DNA of 64,000 nt from Azospirillum baldaniorum (GCF_003119195.2 NZ_CP022260.1:527501-591500); one strand, 5' to 3'; positions 27,729-37,402 are shown, numbered from the stretch's first letter. Made by a program: numbers and translations. The notes: generated from the letters alone by a model not told the origin.

Positions 27729-28090
27729 CGTGGCTGTCCTGTTGCGGTTTGAGAGGGATGTCCGTTCCAACGGTGCGCGTGGAGGATGGTGCCGCCCCCG
27801 CCATCGCTCCGCAACCCGGAGGAACCGATGGCCGGCGCCGATCTTGAATCGGGGCGGACTCCGTAGAATCCACAATAGGGGCGAAGCGCCTCGAAAACGT
27901 TTAAAATACAAGGCAAATCGCCGATTTTCTCAACGCCAGCAGTGACCTAGCGGATGGACGGCTCCCTGAACGCCTCTGACTTAGGTCGGGTAGGGTGCGA
28001 CAATATGGGGGTGATTTTCTGGCCTTAATACAGTAGAAATAAAACTTAAGTAGTGTTTTATGCGTGTTCTCCGCGACGGGGTGCTGGCTT
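27729..28090. other. AT-richer intergenic region between the FMN reductase and aer
   Basis: No protein gene is apparent. The right half is AT-rich for this genome and holds the presumed aer promoter, including a sigma28-like TAAA-N14-GCCGATTT (27902-27927). Confidence 0.6.
27902..27927 (+). promoter_or_regulatory. Candidate flagellar sigma28 (FliA-type) promoter of aer
   Basis: TAAA (27902-27905) is followed after 14 bases by GCCGATTT (27920-27927). The FliA consensus is TAAA-N15-GCCGATAA, so two positions and one spacer base differ. It would give a leader of about 155 bases. Confidence 0.33.
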
Positions 28091-30097
28091 ATGCGCGATA
28101 ATGGACCGGTTACGAACCGCGAAATCGAAATGACCGACGATATGCTGCTTGTGTCGCGAACCGACACCCGCGGCAAAATTACGTTCGTCAATAAAGCATT
28201 CGTTGATATTAGCGGTTTCTCAGAAACGGAATTAATCGGCGCCCCCCACAACGTTGTCCGTCATCCGGACATGCCCCCGGCGGCCTTCGCCAACCTGTGG
28301 GAAACCATCAAGGATGGCCGGCCGTGGGAAGGTCTGGTCAAGAACCGCTCAAAAAACGGTGACCATTACTGGGTGAAGGCAAACGTCACCCCGATCACCG
28401 AGAAGGGCGTGGTGACGGAGTACATCTCGATCCGCACCAAGCCGACCCGCGAGGCGGTGGCGGAGGCCGAGCGCATCTACGCCGAGATCCGCGCCGGGCG
28501 CGGCCAGCAGTACGGGTTGCTGGACGGCCAGATCGTCCGCCGCGGCTTCGGGGTCTGGCTGGGCAATCTGGCGTCCAGCATTGCCGGACGGATCGTGGCG
28601 ACCACCGGCCTGCTGCTGCTGACCGTCATGGTCCTCGGCTGGCTGAGCCTGACCGGCAGCGACAGCGTTGAGGTCTTCGCCGGGCTGATGCTGTTCGGCC
28701 TGTTGGTGGCCGGCGTCGGCACGCTCAGCGTTCTGGGCACGGTCCGGCGCCCGCTCGGGCTGGTCGAAACCCATCTCGACGCCATCGCCCGCGGCGACCT
28801 GATGACCAACGTCCCCAGCTCCGGCGTGGCGGAGTTCGCCCGCATCCGGTCGCAGATCCGCGCCGTCAAGGCGAAGCTGAGCTACTCCATCCAGGAGCGC
28901 GCGGAACGTCAGCGCCAAGCGGAGGAGGAGCGCATCACCGCCCTCCAGGCCATGGCCGAGACGGTGGAGCGCGAGGCCAGCCACGCGGTGGAGCAGGTCG
29001 CCCTGCGCACTGGCGGCATGGCCCAAGACGCCGATGCCATGGCGACCTCCGCCGAGCGGGTCAGCATCAACGCCCAGAACGTCGCCGCGGCGGCGGAGGA
29101 GGCGCTGGCCAATGCCCAGACCGTGGCGGCGGCGACGGAGGAGCTGGCGGCCTCGATCCGCGAAATCTCCGCCCAGATCGCCCATTCCAGCGCGGTTACC
29201 CGCCGCGCCGTAGAGAACGGCCAGCGCACCCAGGGCACCATCCAGTCGCTGTCCGAGGCGGTCGGCCGCATCGACGAGGTGGTCAAGCTGATCACCGACA
29301 TCGCCAGCCAGACCAACCTTTTGGCGCTGAACGCGACCATCGAGGCGGCGCGTGCGGGCGAGGCCGGCAAGGGCTTCGCGGTGGTGGCGCAGGAGGTGAA
29401 GAACCTCGCCAACCAGACCGCCCGCTCCACCGAGGAGATCACCCGCCTGATCGCGGAAATCCAGGGGGTGACCAGCACCGCCGTGGGTGCGGTGGCGGAG
29501 ATTGGCGACACCATCGGCGAGATCGACCAGATATCCAGCGCCATCGCCGCGGCGATGGAGGAGCAGGCCGCCGCCACCCAGGAAATCAGCCGCAACGTGG
29601 TGGAGACCTCCAACGCCGCGCAGGAGGTGTCGGTGCGCATCGCCGCCGTCTCCAGCGACGCCGACCAGACCGGTTCCCAGGCCTCGGGCGTGCGGGCCGG
29701 CTCGGACGAGGTGGCGACGAGCATCGACGAGCTGCGCCGCGTGCTGGTGCGCGTCGTCCGCACCTCCACCAGCGACGCCGACCGCCGCCGCAGCCCGCGC
29801 TACCGGGTCAACGAGGCCTGCGGCGTCGTGGTCCATGGGCGCGACCAGTCCGGCACGCTGACCGACCTGTCGAACGGCGGCGCCATGCTGAGTGGGATCG
29901 CCGGTCTCGGCGTGGGCGACCGTGGCACCCTGCGGCTCGACCGCTTCGGCCTGACCGTCGCCTTCGAGGTGCGGGCCATCGACAAGACGGCGATCCATGT
30001 CCGCTTCGCCGAAAGCGACGTGGCCCTACCGCGCTTCCGCGATGCGTTCGGCCAGTTGACGCGCGGCCTTCAGCCGGTGGCGACGGCGGCGGCCTGA
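28091..30097 (+). CDS. aer: Aer-type energy/oxygen-taxis receptor with C-terminal PilZ domain
   Basis: This 668-residue chemoreceptor has a PAS domain (about residues 15-110) closely like E. coli Aer ([38 protein letters not shown]), which binds FAD and senses redox or oxygen. Two adjacent hydrophobic segments (about 165-215), a HAMP-like linker and the MCP signalling tip with [20 protein letters not shown] near 405 follow. A C-terminal PilZ domain has the c-di-GMP motifs RRRSPRYR near 563 and DLSNGG near 591. This order is that of the Azospirillum Aer receptor reported to combine PAS and PilZ. The ATG at 28091 aligns with Aer N-termini; a GTG at 28064 would add nine residues. It is followed by a terminator. 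Confidence 0.9.
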   Translation: MRDNGPVTNREIEMTDDMLLVSRTDTRGKITFVNKAFVDISGFSETELIGAPHNVVRHPDMPPAAFANLWETIKDGRPWEGLVKNRSKNGDHYWVKANVTPITEKGVVTEYISIRTKPTREAVAEAERIYAEIRAGRGQQYGLLDGQIVRRGFGVWLGNLASSIAGRIVATTGLLLLTVMVLGWLSLTGSDSVEVFAGLMLFGLLVAGVGTLSVLGTVRRPLGLVETHLDAIARGDLMTNVPSSGVAEFARIRSQIRAVKAKLSYSIQERAERQRQAEEERITALQAMAETVEREASHAVEQVALRTGGMAQDADAMATSAERVSINAQNVAAAAEEALANAQTVAAATEELAASIREISAQIAHSSAVTRRAVENGQRTQGTIQSLSEAVGRIDEVVKLITDIASQTNLLALNATIEAARAGEAGKGFAVVAQEVKNLANQTARSTEEITRLIAEIQGVTSTAVGAVAEIGDTIGEIDQISSAIAAAMEEQAAATQEISRNVVETSNAAQEVSVRIAAVSSDADQTGSQASGVRAGSDEVATSIDELRRVLVRVVRTSTSDADRRRSPRYRVNEACGVVVHGRDQSGTLTDLSNGGAMLSGIAGLGVGDRGTLRLDRFGLTVAFEVRAIDKTAIHVRFAESDVALPRFRDAFGQLTRGLQPVATAAA

Positions 30098-30124
30098 CGA
30101 AGGGCGGCCCATCCTGAAAAAGCA

Positions 30125-30153
30125 ACGGCCCGGCGTTCTGCACGCCGGGCCGT
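30125..30153 (+). terminator. Rho-independent terminator after aer
   Basis: The stem ACGGCCCGGCG (30125-30135) pairs with CGCCGGGCCGT (30143-30153) around the loop TTCTGCA, followed by CGTCGTTTCG. It lies 27 bases after the aer stop and could also stop transcription coming from the convergent gene. Confidence 0.75.
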
Positions 30154-30175
30154 CGTCGTTTCGGGCTTTCCCCCG

Positions 30176-30679
30176 TCAGCCCTGTGGCTTGTCCACGCGG
30201 TAGCGGAAGTCGCAATGGCTGGCGCCCTGCATGATGGTCTGCGTCCGCTCCATCTTGATCGACGGGTCGTAGCCCGTGCAGAAGGCGGCGTCGCGGTTGC
30301 AGGACAGCAGGTGTCCGATGTGACCCAGCCCCATCTCCCGGTACATCTCGGCGTAGCGGCAGCGGGTGACGTTGTAGTCGAACCGCGTCTCGTCCTGGTG
30401 CAGCACCTCCAGCCGCAGCGCGTCGTCCTTGGTCCACAGCGGCTGCAGGTCGGCGAAGCTTTTCAGGCTGGTGCCGTTCGGCTCGGTCGCGGCGAAGGCC
30501 GCGGCGGATTCCACGGCGGCGCGGGTGATGGCGGCGCCCAGGATGTCCTGCGCCACCGCCTCGCCCAGCCGGGCGGCCATCTCCTCATAGACCGGCTTCA
30601 GGATCGCCGCCTCGATCCCGCGGCGCTCCAGCATGCCCATCGCGGGCTTGGCCGCGGGCGTGTCGGTCGGTTCGGTCAT
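30176..30679 (-). CDS. ATC-hydrolase-like protein (L-2-amino-thiazoline-4-carboxylate hydrolase family), copy 1
   Basis: This 167-residue cytoplasmic protein resembles the L-2-amino-thiazoline-4-carboxylic acid hydrolase family (AtcB-related). That family opens a cyclic sulfur amino acid precursor in cysteine formation by pseudomonads. The conserved C-terminal half shows TRCRYAEMYREMG near residue 107, LLSCNRDAAFCTGYDPSIK near 128 and the closing GASHCDFRYR, with several cysteines and a histidine that may form the active site. GGAGACACC precedes the ATG. It is the last gene behind a LIV importer, and a distant paralogue stands in front of the same importer. The real substrate is unknown. Confidence 0.72.
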   Translation of the reverse strand: MTEPTDTPAAKPAMGMLERRGIEAAILKPVYEEMAARLGEAVAQDILGAAITRAAVESAAAFAATEPNGTSLKSFADLQPLWTKDDALRLEVLHQDETRFDYNVTRCRYAEMYREMGLGHIGHLLSCNRDAAFCTGYDPSIKMERTQTIMQGASHCDFRYRVDKPQG

Positions 30680-30703
30680 CGGTGTCTCCGTCTCAAGAAG
30701 CCG

Positions 30704-31429
30704 TCAATGCGCATGCCCGCCGAGATAGGCTTCGGCGATGCGGGGATCGTCGCGGAGCTGGGCGGCCGGTCCGGCCAGCACGATGCGCCCGTCCTCCATC
30801 ACCGCCGCGTGGTCGGCGACCCGCAGGGCGGCGCGGGCGTTCTGCTCGACCAGCAGGATCGACACGCCCTCCGCCCGGATGCGCTGCACCAGATCGAAGA
30901 TTTGGGCGACCACCATCGGGGCCAGCCCCAGCGACGGTTCGTCGAGCAGAAGCAGGGCGGGGCGGCGCATCAGGGCGCGGGCGATGCACAGCATCTGCTG
31001 CTCGCCGCCCGACAGCGACCCGGCGTTCTGGCGCAGGCGTTCGCGCAGGACCGGAAACATGTCGAGCATCCGGTCGAGTTCGCCCAGCCCGATGTCGCCA
31101 CCGCCGAGCACCAGATTCTCCCGCACGCTCATGTTGGAGAAGATCTGGCGGCCTTCCGGCGCCTGCGACAGGCCGAGCTTGACGATGCGGTGGGCGGGCA
31201 GGTTGGCGATGGGCTCGCCGCGGAAGGCGATGCCGCCCCGGCTCGCCCGGTAGACACCCGAGATGGCCCGCATCAGCGTCGTCTTGCCGACGCCGTTGGA
31301 GCCCAGCACGGCGACGATGGCGCCCTGCGCCACGGTCAGGTCGATGCCGTGCAGGATCTCCTGCGGCCCCATGGTGACGTGCAGGTTCTCGATCGTGAGG
31401 ATCGGGCCGTTGGATTGCGGCTGGCTCAT
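30704..31429 (-). CDS. livF: LIV-type ABC importer ATPase (LivF-like), second system
   Basis: This 241-residue ATPase has Walker A GSNGVGKTT near residue 43, APEGRQIFSNMSVRENL near 88, signature SLSGGEQQM near 140, and Walker B LLLLDEPSLGLAP near 162. It carries the usual EQNARAAL switch region. Its ATG overlaps the stop of the livG-like gene. This second importer is encoded on the minus strand with the order binding protein, livH, livM, livG, livF. It is not a close copy of the importer at 936-5329. Confidence 0.92.
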   Translation of the reverse strand: MSQPQSNGPILTIENLHVTMGPQEILHGIDLTVAQGAIVAVLGSNGVGKTTLMRAISGVYRASRGGIAFRGEPIANLPAHRIVKLGLSQAPEGRQIFSNMSVRENLVLGGGDIGLGELDRMLDMFPVLRERLRQNAGSLSGGEQQMLCIARALMRRPALLLLDEPSLGLAPMVVAQIFDLVQRIRAEGVSILLVEQNARAALRVADHAAVMEDGRIVLAGPAAQLRDDPRIAEAYLGGHAH

Positions 31430-32193
31430 GCGTCCACCCCCAGATAGGCTTCCAAGACCGCCGGATCGCGGCGGATGGCGTCGGGCGGGCCGTCGGCGAT
31501 CTTGCGGCCGGAGGCGAGCACCAGGATGCGCTGGCAGATGCTCATGACCAGGGTCATGTCGTGTTCCACCAGCATGATGGTCAGGCCGGTGCCGTGCAGC
31601 CGCTTGATGAAGTCGGCCAACGCTCGGGTCTCGGTGTCGTTCAGGCCGGCGGCGGGCTCGTCGAGGATCAGGAAGCGCGGCTGCATCGCCAGCGCGCGGG
31701 CGATCTCCAGATATTTGCGCTGGCCGTAGGGCAGGTTGGCCGCCAGTTCGCCCGCCACATGGGTCAGGCCGACGGCCTCCAGCGCCTCCCAGGTGCGGCG
31801 GCTGATCTCGGCGGAGCGGGCGCCGCCCCCGGCGAGGGAGCCGAACAGCGCGCCCAGCGCCCCCTGCGGCAGCGCGCCCACCGCGCCCACCGACACGTTG
31901 TCGAAGACCGACATGTTCGGGAAGACGCGCAGGTTCTGGAAGGTGCGACTGATGCCCAGCCGGGCCACCTGGTTGGTCTTCAGCCCGCTGATGGTCCTGC
32001 CGTCGAAGGCGACGGTGCCCGACGACAGCGGCGTGAAGCCGGAGATCAGGTTAAACAGGGTGGTCTTGCCGGCGCCGTTGGGACCGATCAGCCCGACCAG
32101 CTCGCCCTCGTCCACATGGCCGGTCACGTCGTTCACCGCCAGCACGCCGCCGAAGCGGCGGCTGACGTTGCGGATGTCGAGAAGATGGGTCAT
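31426..32193 (-). CDS. livG: LIV-type ABC importer ATPase (LivG-like), second system
   Basis: This 255-residue ATPase shows Walker A GPNGAGKTT near residue 38, SRTFQNLRVFPNMSVFDNVS near 87, the LivG-type signature LPYGQRKYLEIARALAM near 155, Walker B FLILDEPAAGLNDTE near 176 and the EHDMTLVM switch. ATGA overlaps link it to livM upstream and livF downstream. The start at 32193 is fixed by the overlap and the family N-terminus LLDIRNVSRRFGG. Confidence 0.92.
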   Translation of the reverse strand: MTHLLDIRNVSRRFGGVLAVNDVTGHVDEGELVGLIGPNGAGKTTLFNLISGFTPLSSGTVAFDGRTISGLKTNQVARLGISRTFQNLRVFPNMSVFDNVSVGAVGALPQGALGALFGSLAGGGARSAEISRRTWEALEAVGLTHVAGELAANLPYGQRKYLEIARALAMQPRFLILDEPAAGLNDTETRALADFIKRLHGTGLTIMLVEHDMTLVMSICQRILVLASGRKIADGPPDAIRRDPAVLEAYLGVDA

Positions 32194-33218
32194 CGCCAGC
32201 CGATCCCTTCGCCCTTCACGGTGTTGCGCCACGCCGCCCCCAGCTGGCGCCGCGCGAGCTGGAGCGCGGAGACCTCGCCCAGCAGGCCCTTGGGCAGCAG
32301 CAGGATCGACAGGAACATCACCAGACCGACCATGATGTTGCGGAAGTCGCCGAAGGCGCGCAGCCCCTCCGGCAGCAGGATCAGCAGAAGCGCGCCGATC
32401 ACCGCGCCGGGCAGGCTGCCCAGGCCGCCCACCACCACCATCGCCAGGATCAGGATGGATTCGGAGAACTTGAAGTCGCCCGGCGAGATGTAGCCGGTCA
32501 TGTGCGCCCACAGGCTGCCCGCCACCCCGGCGAAGAAGGCCGACAGGGTGAAGGCCTCCATCTTCAGGCGCGCCGTGCTGACGCCCATGGCGTCGGCGCA
32601 CTGGTCGTCCTCGCGGATCGAGCGCAGGGCGTTGCCGTAATAGGAGTGGCTGAGCCGGCCGATCGCCAGGACGCACAGCGCCACCACCGTCGCCACCGTG
32701 TAGTAGGTGGCGAGCCGGCCCGACAGGCTGAAGCCGAACAGCTCCAGGCCCTTGGTGACGATGATGCCGTTGGGGCCCTTGGTGAACTCCACCCAGTTCA
32801 GCATGACCAGATAGAGCATCTGCCCGATGGCCAGCGTCGCCACGGCGAAATAGATGCTGACCAGCCGCATGGTCGGCAGCGCCACCAGGAAGGCGATCAG
32901 CGCCGCCACCAGACCGGACAGCGGCAGCGTCACCGTGAAGCCCAGCCCGAATTTGGTGGACAGCAGAGCGGCGGTGTAGGCGCCGACCCCGTAGAAGGCG
33001 GCGTGCCCGAGATGCAGCAGCCCGGCCACCCCGGTGACCAGATGCATGGAGGCGGACAGCAGGATGAAGATCAGCGCCAGATTGGCGATTTGGTAGAAAT
33101 AGCCGCGGTCGAAGCCGGCCAGCACGGCCGGCAGCCCGACGAAGACCAGGAGGGCGAGCAGGAGCGGTATCAGCAACCCCCGCCCGCGCGGCGGCGCCGA
33201 CAGGTCAGACACGTTCAC
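32190..33218 (-). CDS. livM: LIV-type ABC importer permease (LivM-like), second system
   Basis: This 342-residue polytopic permease starts with GTG at 33218 and overlaps livH by 14 bases. Family features are LLHLGHAAFYGVGAYTAALL near residue 70, the cytoplasmic loop ALRSIREDDQCADAMGVSTA near 195, and GGLGSLPGAVIGALLLILLP near 265. The C-terminal 30 residues form a charged cytoplasmic tail. Confidence 0.9.
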   Translation of the reverse strand: MNVSDLSAPPRGRGLLIPLLLALLVFVGLPAVLAGFDRGYFYQIANLALIFILLSASMHLVTGVAGLLHLGHAAFYGVGAYTAALLSTKFGLGFTVTLPLSGLVAALIAFLVALPTMRLVSIYFAVATLAIGQMLYLVMLNWVEFTKGPNGIIVTKGLELFGFSLSGRLATYYTVATVVALCVLAIGRLSHSYYGNALRSIREDDQCADAMGVSTARLKMEAFTLSAFFAGVAGSLWAHMTGYISPGDFKFSESILILAMVVVGGLGSLPGAVIGALLLILLPEGLRAFGDFRNIMVGLVMFLSILLLPKGLLGEVSALQLARRQLGAAWRNTVKGEGIGWR

Positions 33219-34119
33219 GGCGCGCTCCGAACAGTCCGTTGGGGAAGAAGATCAGGGTCAGGATCAGGAAGCCGTAGGCCACCATGTCCGACCAGCCCGA
33301 CGACACGAAGGTCGTCGCCATGCTCTCCGAGATGCCCAGGATCAGGGCGCAGATCACCGCGCCGGGGATCGAGGACAGCCCGCCCATCACCATGGCGACG
33401 AAGGCCTTGATGCCGGGCACGAAGCCCATGGCGGGGAAGATCGCCCCGTAATAGAGCCCGGTCAGGATGCCCGCCGCCGCCCCCATCATCGAGCCGACGA
33501 CGAAGGTCATGATGATGGTGCGGTCGGTGTCGATGCCGACATACTTGGCGCCCAGCGGGTTGTTCGACACCGCCCGGATCGACAGGCCGATGCGGGTGCG
33601 GGTCAGCAGATACTGGAGACCGATCAGCATCGCGGCGGCCACGCCGAAGATGATGAAGTCGCCGGTCACCAGGATCACCGGCCCGATGCGCACCGGCGTG
33701 TTGATGAGATACTCGAACGGGACGGAGCGCATCTGCGACCCGAACACGATCTCCAGCGCCTCGCGCACCACGATGGACACGGCGAGCGAGGAGAGCAGGG
33801 TGGATTCGCGCATCGCCCGCGACTTCAGCGACGCCTCGTCGGTGAAGCGGCGGAAGGGTTTGAAGGCGATCCGCTCCAGCGAGAATCCGGCCATGGCGCC
33901 GATCGCCAGGGCGATGAAGATCACCGCGAAGATCGGCGGGGCCGTCGCGGAAATCAGCACCAGCCCGGCGAAGGCGCCCAGCGTGTAGACCTCGCCATGG
34001 GCGAAGTTGACGACGTTCAGCACGCCGAAGATCAGCGTGAAGCCGATCGCCATCAGCGCGTAGGTCATCCCCAGCGACAGCCCGATGGCGAGCTGCTGGA
34101 GGTAGTAAGGGTCGATCAT
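33205..34119 (-). CDS. livH: LIV-type ABC importer permease (LivH-like), second system
   Basis: This 304-residue permease begins QQLAIGLSLGMTYALMAIGF and has VVNFAHGEVYTLGAFAG near residue 37, AVSNNPLGAKYVGIDTDRTI near 183 (the loop that contacts the ATPases), and GGLSSIPGAVICALILGISE near 240. The ATG at 34119 follows the binding-protein gene by 53 bases. It pairs with the LivM-like protein. Confidence 0.9.
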   Translation of the reverse strand: MIDPYYLQQLAIGLSLGMTYALMAIGFTLIFGVLNVVNFAHGEVYTLGAFAGLVLISATAPPIFAVIFIALAIGAMAGFSLERIAFKPFRRFTDEASLKSRAMRESTLLSSLAVSIVVREALEIVFGSQMRSVPFEYLINTPVRIGPVILVTGDFIIFGVAAAMLIGLQYLLTRTRIGLSIRAVSNNPLGAKYVGIDTDRTIIMTFVVGSMMGAAAGILTGLYYGAIFPAMGFVPGIKAFVAMVMGGLSSIPGAVICALILGISESMATTFVSSGWSDMVAYGFLILTLIFFPNGLFGARRERV

Positions 34120-34172
34120 GCGGGCCGTTCGCTGGAGATCGTTAGGCTATCGGGTCGGAGGGCGTGCGCCGG

Positions 34173-35285
34173 TCAGTCGGCGACCGGCACGAAGGCGCCG
34201 CCCTTGACCTCGACCTTCACCAGTTCCTTCTCGGCTTCGCGGTCGGCGCTGAAGCTGGTCTTGCCGGTCACGCCGGGAAAGTCCTTGGTCTCGGCCAGGG
34301 CGTCGCGCACCTTCTCGCGGGTCGGGTTCGGGTAGGCCTTCTCGACCGCGGCCAGCATGATGCGCACCGCGTCATAGGCCTGCGCCGGGAACTGGCCCGG
34401 AACCGCGCCGTTGGAGGCGGCCTTCCACTCCGTCACGAAATGCTGGATGTGCGGGGCCGGGTCGGTCGGCAGGAAGTTCGAGGTCAGGTGCACGCCCTCC
34501 GCGGCTTCGCCGGCCAGCTCGATCAGTTTCGGGCTGTAGGCGGCCGAGGTGGAGTAGACCGGGGTCTTGATGCCGAGCTGCTGCACCTGACGCAGGAACT
34601 GCGCGCCGTCCTCGTAGAAGAAGCCGGTGTAGATGGCGTCCGGCTTCGCGCGCTCCAGCTTGCTGATCAGCGAGCGGTAGTCCTTCAGGCCGCGGTTGAA
34701 GAACTCGGAAAAGACCACCGTGCCGCCGTTGGCCTTCACGCCGTCGGTGAAGCCGGAGACGACGGACTGGCCCCAGTCGGTCTGCTCGGCGATGACGGCG
34801 ATGTTCTTGTAGCCCTTGGACAGCATCCACTTGGCGTTGTAGGGGCCTTCCTGCGCCTGGGTGGCGATGTTGCGGAACTGGTACTTGGAGATCTTCGTGT
34901 AGTCGGGATGCGAGGCCGTCTGCGAGAGCTGCGGCATCCCGGCGTCCTTGTAGACCTGCGCCGAGGCCATCGACACGCCCGAGGTGAAGTCGCCCAGGAC
35001 GCCGACGATCGCTTTGTCGTCCACGAACTTGCGGGCGATGTTGGTGCCCTCCTTGGCGTCGGAGCGGCTGTCCTCGAAGACGATCTCCGCCTTGAAGGGC
35101 TTGCCGGACGCGTTGAACTCGGTCAGCGCGATCTCGGCGGCCTTGCGGAAGTCCTGGCCATACTGGGCGGTCTCGCCGGTCAGCGGGAGCTGGTAGCCGA
35201 TCTTCACGGTGTCGGCGGCCAGGGCGGTGCCGGCGAGAGCGCCGGTCATCAGGGCGGCGAGGGAGGCGGTCTTCAGGGCGGTCAT
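34173..35285 (-). CDS. Periplasmic binding protein of the second LIV-type importer
   Basis: This 370-residue type I binding protein has the signal peptide MTALKTASLAALMTGALAG ending at ALA. The mature protein starts DTVKIGYQLPLTGETAQYGQ and has VFEDSRSDAKEGTNIARKFV near 70, GDFTSGVSMASAQVY near 98 and EQTDWGQSVVSGF near 160. The ATG at 35285 has GAAAGG upstream. The ligand is unknown. Since the neighbouring enzymes are an ATC-hydrolase-like pair, an amine oxidase and an M20D amidohydrolase, an N-acyl or cyclic amino acid derivative is more likely than a plain branched-chain amino acid (inference). Confidence 0.87.
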   Translation of the reverse strand: MTALKTASLAALMTGALAGTALAADTVKIGYQLPLTGETAQYGQDFRKAAEIALTEFNASGKPFKAEIVFEDSRSDAKEGTNIARKFVDDKAIVGVLGDFTSGVSMASAQVYKDAGMPQLSQTASHPDYTKISKYQFRNIATQAQEGPYNAKWMLSKGYKNIAVIAEQTDWGQSVVSGFTDGVKANGGTVVFSEFFNRGLKDYRSLISKLERAKPDAIYTGFFYEDGAQFLRQVQQLGIKTPVYSTSAAYSPKLIELAGEAAEGVHLTSNFLPTDPAPHIQHFVTEWKAASNGAVPGQFPAQAYDAVRIMLAAVEKAYPNPTREKVRDALAETKDFPGVTGKTSFSADREAEKELVKVEVKGGAFVPVAD

Positions 35286-35367
35286 CGCGGGTGAACCTTT
35301 CTTGCGAAGGCCGGCTTCGAGGCCGGTGTTGGGCAGCGTCGTACGGTTGAGAGGCATACTCGACGGA

Positions 35368-35901
35368 TCAGGCGGCCTTGGGGCCGGGCAGGACCTTCAG
35401 GCGGCAACAGCCTTCGTCGCCGGGCTTCCAGGTCTCGCCGCGGAAGACGAAGCCCGCCGCCTCGAACAGGCCGCCGTCGATGGCGCCGGCCATGTTGCAG
35501 AGCAGCTCCAGATCCTCGTCGGACTTGCCCTGGGCCTGCCACGCCTCCTTCAGGGGACAGCGGTGGAAATGGATTTCCAGCGCGTCGCCGTCGCAGCGCT
35601 TGATCTCCGGCGCGAACATGGAATCGCGGTTCGGGATGCCGTCGAGGAAGGCGTGGCACAGGCCGGCGAGGTCGTCGGGGCCGTGCGCGGCGTACTTCAC
35701 GCCCATCGCCTCGCCCAGGCGGCGGGTCGCCTCGCGCCCGATGTCCAGCGCCGTCTCGGTGCCGTAGCGCTCGCGCAGCACATCGAACATGTGGGCGTAG
35801 GACGCGGCCCGCATGGCGTAGGCGTTGCGCAGCTGCGTGGCGTGGTCCGGGGCGGCGCCAGCGGCGGGTGCAAAGGCCGGCGGCTTGGTGTCTTCAGTCA
35901 T
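35368..35901 (-). CDS. ATC-hydrolase-like protein, copy 2
   Basis: This 177-residue cytoplasmic protein is a distant relative of the gene at 30176. It shares the layout of the L-2-amino-thiazoline-4-carboxylate hydrolase family: an N-terminal helical half (YAMRAASYAHMFDVLRERYG near residue 28), then IHFHRCPLKEAWQAQG near 115, ELLCNMAGAIDGGLFEAAGF near 137, and a cysteine pair in GDEGCCRLKV at the end. Key cysteines RC...LLC...CC align with RC...LLSC...HC of copy 1. The start lies two bases behind the stop of the FAD oxidase gene, so these two are translated together. Confidence 0.7.
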   Translation of the reverse strand: MTEDTKPPAFAPAAGAAPDHATQLRNAYAMRAASYAHMFDVLRERYGTETALDIGREATRRLGEAMGVKYAAHGPDDLAGLCHAFLDGIPNRDSMFAPEIKRCDGDALEIHFHRCPLKEAWQAQGKSDEDLELLCNMAGAIDGGLFEAAGFVFRGETWKPGDEGCCRLKVLPGPKAA

Positions 35902-35903
35902 CG

Positions 35904-37229
35904 TCAGATTTCCCGGATGTCGTTCCAGCGGTATTGCAGGAGTTTGAACGGCCCGATGCGTTGCAGCAGGTCGTTGAAGGGCAGGGGGCGCGGCTCGGTC
36001 AGCGGCAGCGCCAGCTCCGCCGGATCGCGGCCCAGCGCGGCGTAGGCCAGCTCCCGCCCCAGCGAGACGGACAGGGCGACGCCGCGCCCGTTGCAGCCCG
36101 CCCAGGTGAAGGCGTTGGGGCCGAGCTGGTGGACCCGCGGGGTGTAGTCGGTGGTCATGGCGATCCGCCCGTTCCACACATAGTCGAAGCGCAGGCCGCG
36201 CAGGGTGGGGAACATGGAGGCCAGCCGGAGCCCGACGATGCGCCGCAGCCGGTCGGCCCCGTCGACGGGGACCAGCAGCGCGCCGCCGCTGACCAGCCGG
36301 TGGTCGGCGGTGTAGCGCATGAAGCGCAGGTCGCCGTGGGTGTCCGACATGGCCTGACGGCCCGGCAGGATGCTGCGCCGCTGCGCCTCGTCCAGCGGCT
36401 GGGTGGCCATCTGCCAGGACAGGACCGGCACAACCTCCGTGCGGATTTCGGGGAAGACCGCGGCGGCATAGCCGTTGGTGCCCAGCACCAGGGCATGGGT
36501 GGTCACCGTGCCGTCCGGCGTGCGGGCGACCCAGCGGTCTCCGCGCCGCTCCACCGACAGGACCGGAGAGTTGATGAAGACCGACGCGCCGGCCTCCACC
36601 GCCTTGCCGGCCAGCCCGCGGGCCAGGGCCAGCGGGTTGATGTGGCCGCCGCTGCGGTTCATCCAGCCGCCGTAATAGGCGTCGGTGCCCAGCAGCGCCG
36701 AAATGCCGGCGCGGTCGAGCAACTCCACCGGAGCGCCCCGGCTGCCCCACTGCTTCGCCCGCCGTTCGGCGATGGCGATGCGGCCCGGCGAATGGACCGG
36801 CTGCACCCAGCCGGTCTGCTCGGCCGCACAGTCGATGTTCAGGCGGCGAATCAGGGCGAACAGGGTCTCGGCGCTGTCGCGGATCAGCGCGACGAAGCGC
36901 TCGCCCCGCTCCTGCCCGAATTTGGCGATCAGGTCCTCGGGGTCCGGGCGCGTCAGCGTCGGGATGACCTGCCCGTTGTTGCGCCCGGACGCGCCGCGCC
37001 CGATCTCCGACGCCTCCAGGACGACGGCGCGCTTGCCCGATTCGGCGGCGTGCAGGGCCGCCGAAAGGCCGGTGAAGCCGCCGCCGATCACCAGCAGGTC
37101 GGCTTCCACCGAGTCCTTGAGCACCGGAAGGGCGGGCGGCGGCGGGGCCGTGGCCTCCCACAGGGAGTCGGGCCGCTGCCAGATGCCGCCGGTTCCAGGA
37201 ACACCGGTCTTGTTCTCTATCGCCTTCAC
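35904..37229 (-). CDS. FAD-dependent amine oxidase (PuuB/OrdL-like)
   Basis: This DAO-family oxidase of about 441 residues has ADLLVIGGGFTGLSAALHAAE near residue 43 as FAD site and ASEIGRGASGRNNGQVIPTL near 72, the GASGRN(N)GQ box of gamma-glutamylputrescine oxidase-like enzymes. WAGCNGRGVALSVSLGRELA near 385 closes the FAD site. The N-terminus with WQRPDSLWEATAPP is typical of PuuB relatives. A GTG at 37229 after a CAAGG box is chosen; a GTG five codons upstream is the alternative. It would deaminate or dealkylate an amine that enters through the adjacent importer (inference). It is first in the unit with copy 2 of the ATC-hydrolase-like genes. Confidence 0.82.
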   Translation of the reverse strand: MKAIENKTGVPGTGGIWQRPDSLWEATAPPPPALPVLKDSVEADLLVIGGGFTGLSAALHAAESGKRAVVLEASEIGRGASGRNNGQVIPTLTRPDPEDLIAKFGQERGERFVALIRDSAETLFALIRRLNIDCAAEQTGWVQPVHSPGRIAIAERRAKQWGSRGAPVELLDRAGISALLGTDAYYGGWMNRSGGHINPLALARGLAGKAVEAGASVFINSPVLSVERRGDRWVARTPDGTVTTHALVLGTNGYAAAVFPEIRTEVVPVLSWQMATQPLDEAQRRSILPGRQAMSDTHGDLRFMRYTADHRLVSGGALLVPVDGADRLRRIVGLRLASMFPTLRGLRFDYVWNGRIAMTTDYTPRVHQLGPNAFTWAGCNGRGVALSVSLGRELAYAALGRDPAELALPLTEPRPLPFNDLLQRIGPFKLLQYRWNDIREI

Positions 37230-37402
37230 CGTGCCTTGTCCCACGTCTGTCGGGTGAAATCGGCCCGATCATGGGACAAATTGCATACTCGGGCAATTAC
37301 CATGGACGGGGCGCGGTAATTTTCCTGTTTCATACACAAACCATAGGGAGATAGGAATGGTTTGTACAAGGCTGCCGGAATGACGGCGGTGGCCTTTGTA
37401 AA

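Noticed and set aside
35368-37296. One 642-codon minus-strand ORF covering the FAD oxidase and the following gene
   Set aside because: Only its last 177 codons are protein-like; the rest is an out-of-frame shadow of the FAD oxidase, which has its own frame ending two bases before the ATG at 35901.
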